Origin: JADGAU01 sp045047105
GTDB taxonomy: Bacteria > Pseudomonadota > Gammaproteobacteria > GRL18
Length of the DNA: 15,681 nt
Direction: 5' to 3'
NCBI GenBank assembly: GCA_045047105.1
Contig: JASFYQ010000069.1
Span: 1 to 15,681, forward strand
The notes beneath the pieces are model-generated. The model did not search any database and was not told where the DNA came from. It saw only the letters and a program-made list of their open reading frames with translations. Both the position numbers and the translations under genes were made by a program. This document shows positions 15,025 to 15,681 of this stretch, one piece after another. Positions within the stretch are counted from its first letter, which is position 1; each line of letters opens with the position of its first letter.

Positions 15025-15681
15025 ATGCGCCTACAAACAAAAACCACTTTTTTTTACCTTATAACTACTTTTATCGTGCTTGCAATAATGATCCTGGTGA
15101 GCATTCTATTATTCAGACAGTTTTCTATTAATAGTGCAAAAATTCACTCTCAAACTGTTGCTGAAATTGTTCGAGTTGGACTGACCGAACTGATGATCAA
15201 TGGAGTAATAGACAAACGTGAAAATTATCTAAATAGAATAATTAGTCTTGAAGGATTACTTTCTACTCGAGTAACTCGTAGCGACCATGTACGCAAACAA
15301 TACCAAGAAGGATTGGAAAGTGAAAAAATTCATGATGATATTGATAAACAAGTTTTAAATACAGGAGAACCTGTTTTTATCTTAGAAAATGAAAGCATGA
15401 ACCCAATTTTACGCAGCACTATCCCTTTTATAGCCACGGCTGATGGCACTCCAAACTGCCTGGTATGTCATCAGGTTCCTGCTGGTACTGTTTTAGGTAC
15501 AGTTACTATTCGCACCTCTATTGGTCATCTAAAAAGCAGTGCTATTACCACTGTTTCTATTTTATCGGCGGTAGTTGGTTTTTTTTCCATTATTACACTT
15601 TTTTTCTTTCGCCGCTTATTCCAACCATTATTAACCACAACAAAAGATGTTCAACGGGTGGTTGCCAAAGCCAAAGATGGT
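15025..15681 (+). CDS. Membrane sensor with periplasmic haem-c (CXXCH) domain, 3' end beyond window
   Basis: A partial gene of 219 codons from ATG 15025, open to the right edge. The order is a membrane helix (about 8-30), a periplasmic domain (about 31-170), a second membrane helix (about 172-195), then the start of a HAMP-like region (F-Q-P-L-L at 199-203 onward). The periplasmic part has a single C145-L-V-C-H149 covalent haem-binding motif near its end, followed by a G-T-V-L-G-T-V-T-I-R strand. This layout matches periplasmic haem-c PAS-like sensors placed ahead of HAMP plus methyl-accepting, kinase or GGDEF/EAL outputs; the output domain here is cut off. It probably senses redox state or a small ligand such as NO or O2 (inferred). 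No ribosome site is seen. Translation was done by hand from the sequence. Confidence 0.78.
   Translation, partial: MRLQTKTTFFYLITTFIVLAIMILVSILLFRQFSINSAKIHSQTVAEIVRVGLTELMINGVIDKRENYLNRIISLEGLLSTRVTRSDHVRKQYQEGLESEKIHDDIDKQVLNTGEPVFILENESMNPILRSTIPFIATADGTPNCLVCHQVPAGTVLGTVTIRTSIGHLKSSAITTVSILSAVVGFFSIITLFFFRRLFQPLLTTTKDVQRVVAKAKDG

Noticed and set aside
1..15681. CRISPR arrays, tRNA/rRNA genes, IS elements, integrases, toxin-antitoxin or phage-defence genes
   Set aside because: No regularly spaced repeats, no transposase or integrase-like frames and no recognisable RNA genes were seen on reading; gaps are short and AT-rich. An RNA covariance scan was not possible.

Overview
The window is AT-rich and densely coded. 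By eye it is typical of a low-GC gammaproteobacterium. The mix of DUF3391-type HD-GYP, PAS-GGDEF and c-type haem sensor genes around an exopolysaccharide (EPS) locus would fit Methylococcales- or Thiotrichales-like bacteria, but no gene here fixes the taxon and I hold this loosely. I see no tRNA, rRNA, CRISPR array, insertion sequence or phage gene. Several starts are GTG or TTG, and Shine-Dalgarno sites are mostly weak.

Left block, all on the minus strand (5396 down to 1): an HD-GYP c-di-GMP phosphodiesterase-like protein, a secreted protein with an NTF2/Cds6-like C-terminal domain, a Sulfotransfer_2-type sulfotransferase, a CpsB-type PHP tyrosine phosphatase, a divergent homologue of leucyl/phenylalanyl-tRNA-protein transferase (Aat), and an outer-membrane beta-barrel protein cut by the left edge. 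Gaps between genes are 84, 49, 6, 112 and 45 bases, so this could be one transcription unit.

Middle block, plus strand (about 5585 to 8421): two tandem homologous polyprenyl-phosphate glycosyl-1-phosphate transferases of the WcaJ/EpsB type, which start repeat-unit assembly on undecaprenyl phosphate. They diverge from the HD-GYP gene.

Signalling block: a minus-strand operon of a hybrid histidine kinase with receiver and HPt domains (11489-9162), followed by a LuxR-type response regulator (9144-8482), together enough for a four-step phosphorelay. Then comes a plus-strand PAS-GGDEF diguanylate cyclase (11626-12639).

Right block: a minus-strand gmd-fcl pair (14746-12649) makes GDP-L-fucose from GDP-mannose. 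It diverges, across a 278-base intergenic region, from a plus-strand membrane sensor with a periplasmic CXXCH haem-c motif that runs off the right edge.

Together this looks like one end of an EPS/capsule locus. It holds precursor supply (GDP-fucose), chain initiation (two initiating transferases), modification (sulfotransferase, perhaps the Aat-like protein), a phosphatase, an outer-membrane component and c-di-GMP/redox/two-component regulation. Glycosyltransferases, flippase, polymerase and the tyrosine kinase normally partnered with CpsB are not in the window and presumably lie beyond the left edge or elsewhere. The least expected gene is the Aat homologue, which keeps the fold signatures but has lost two active-site residues.
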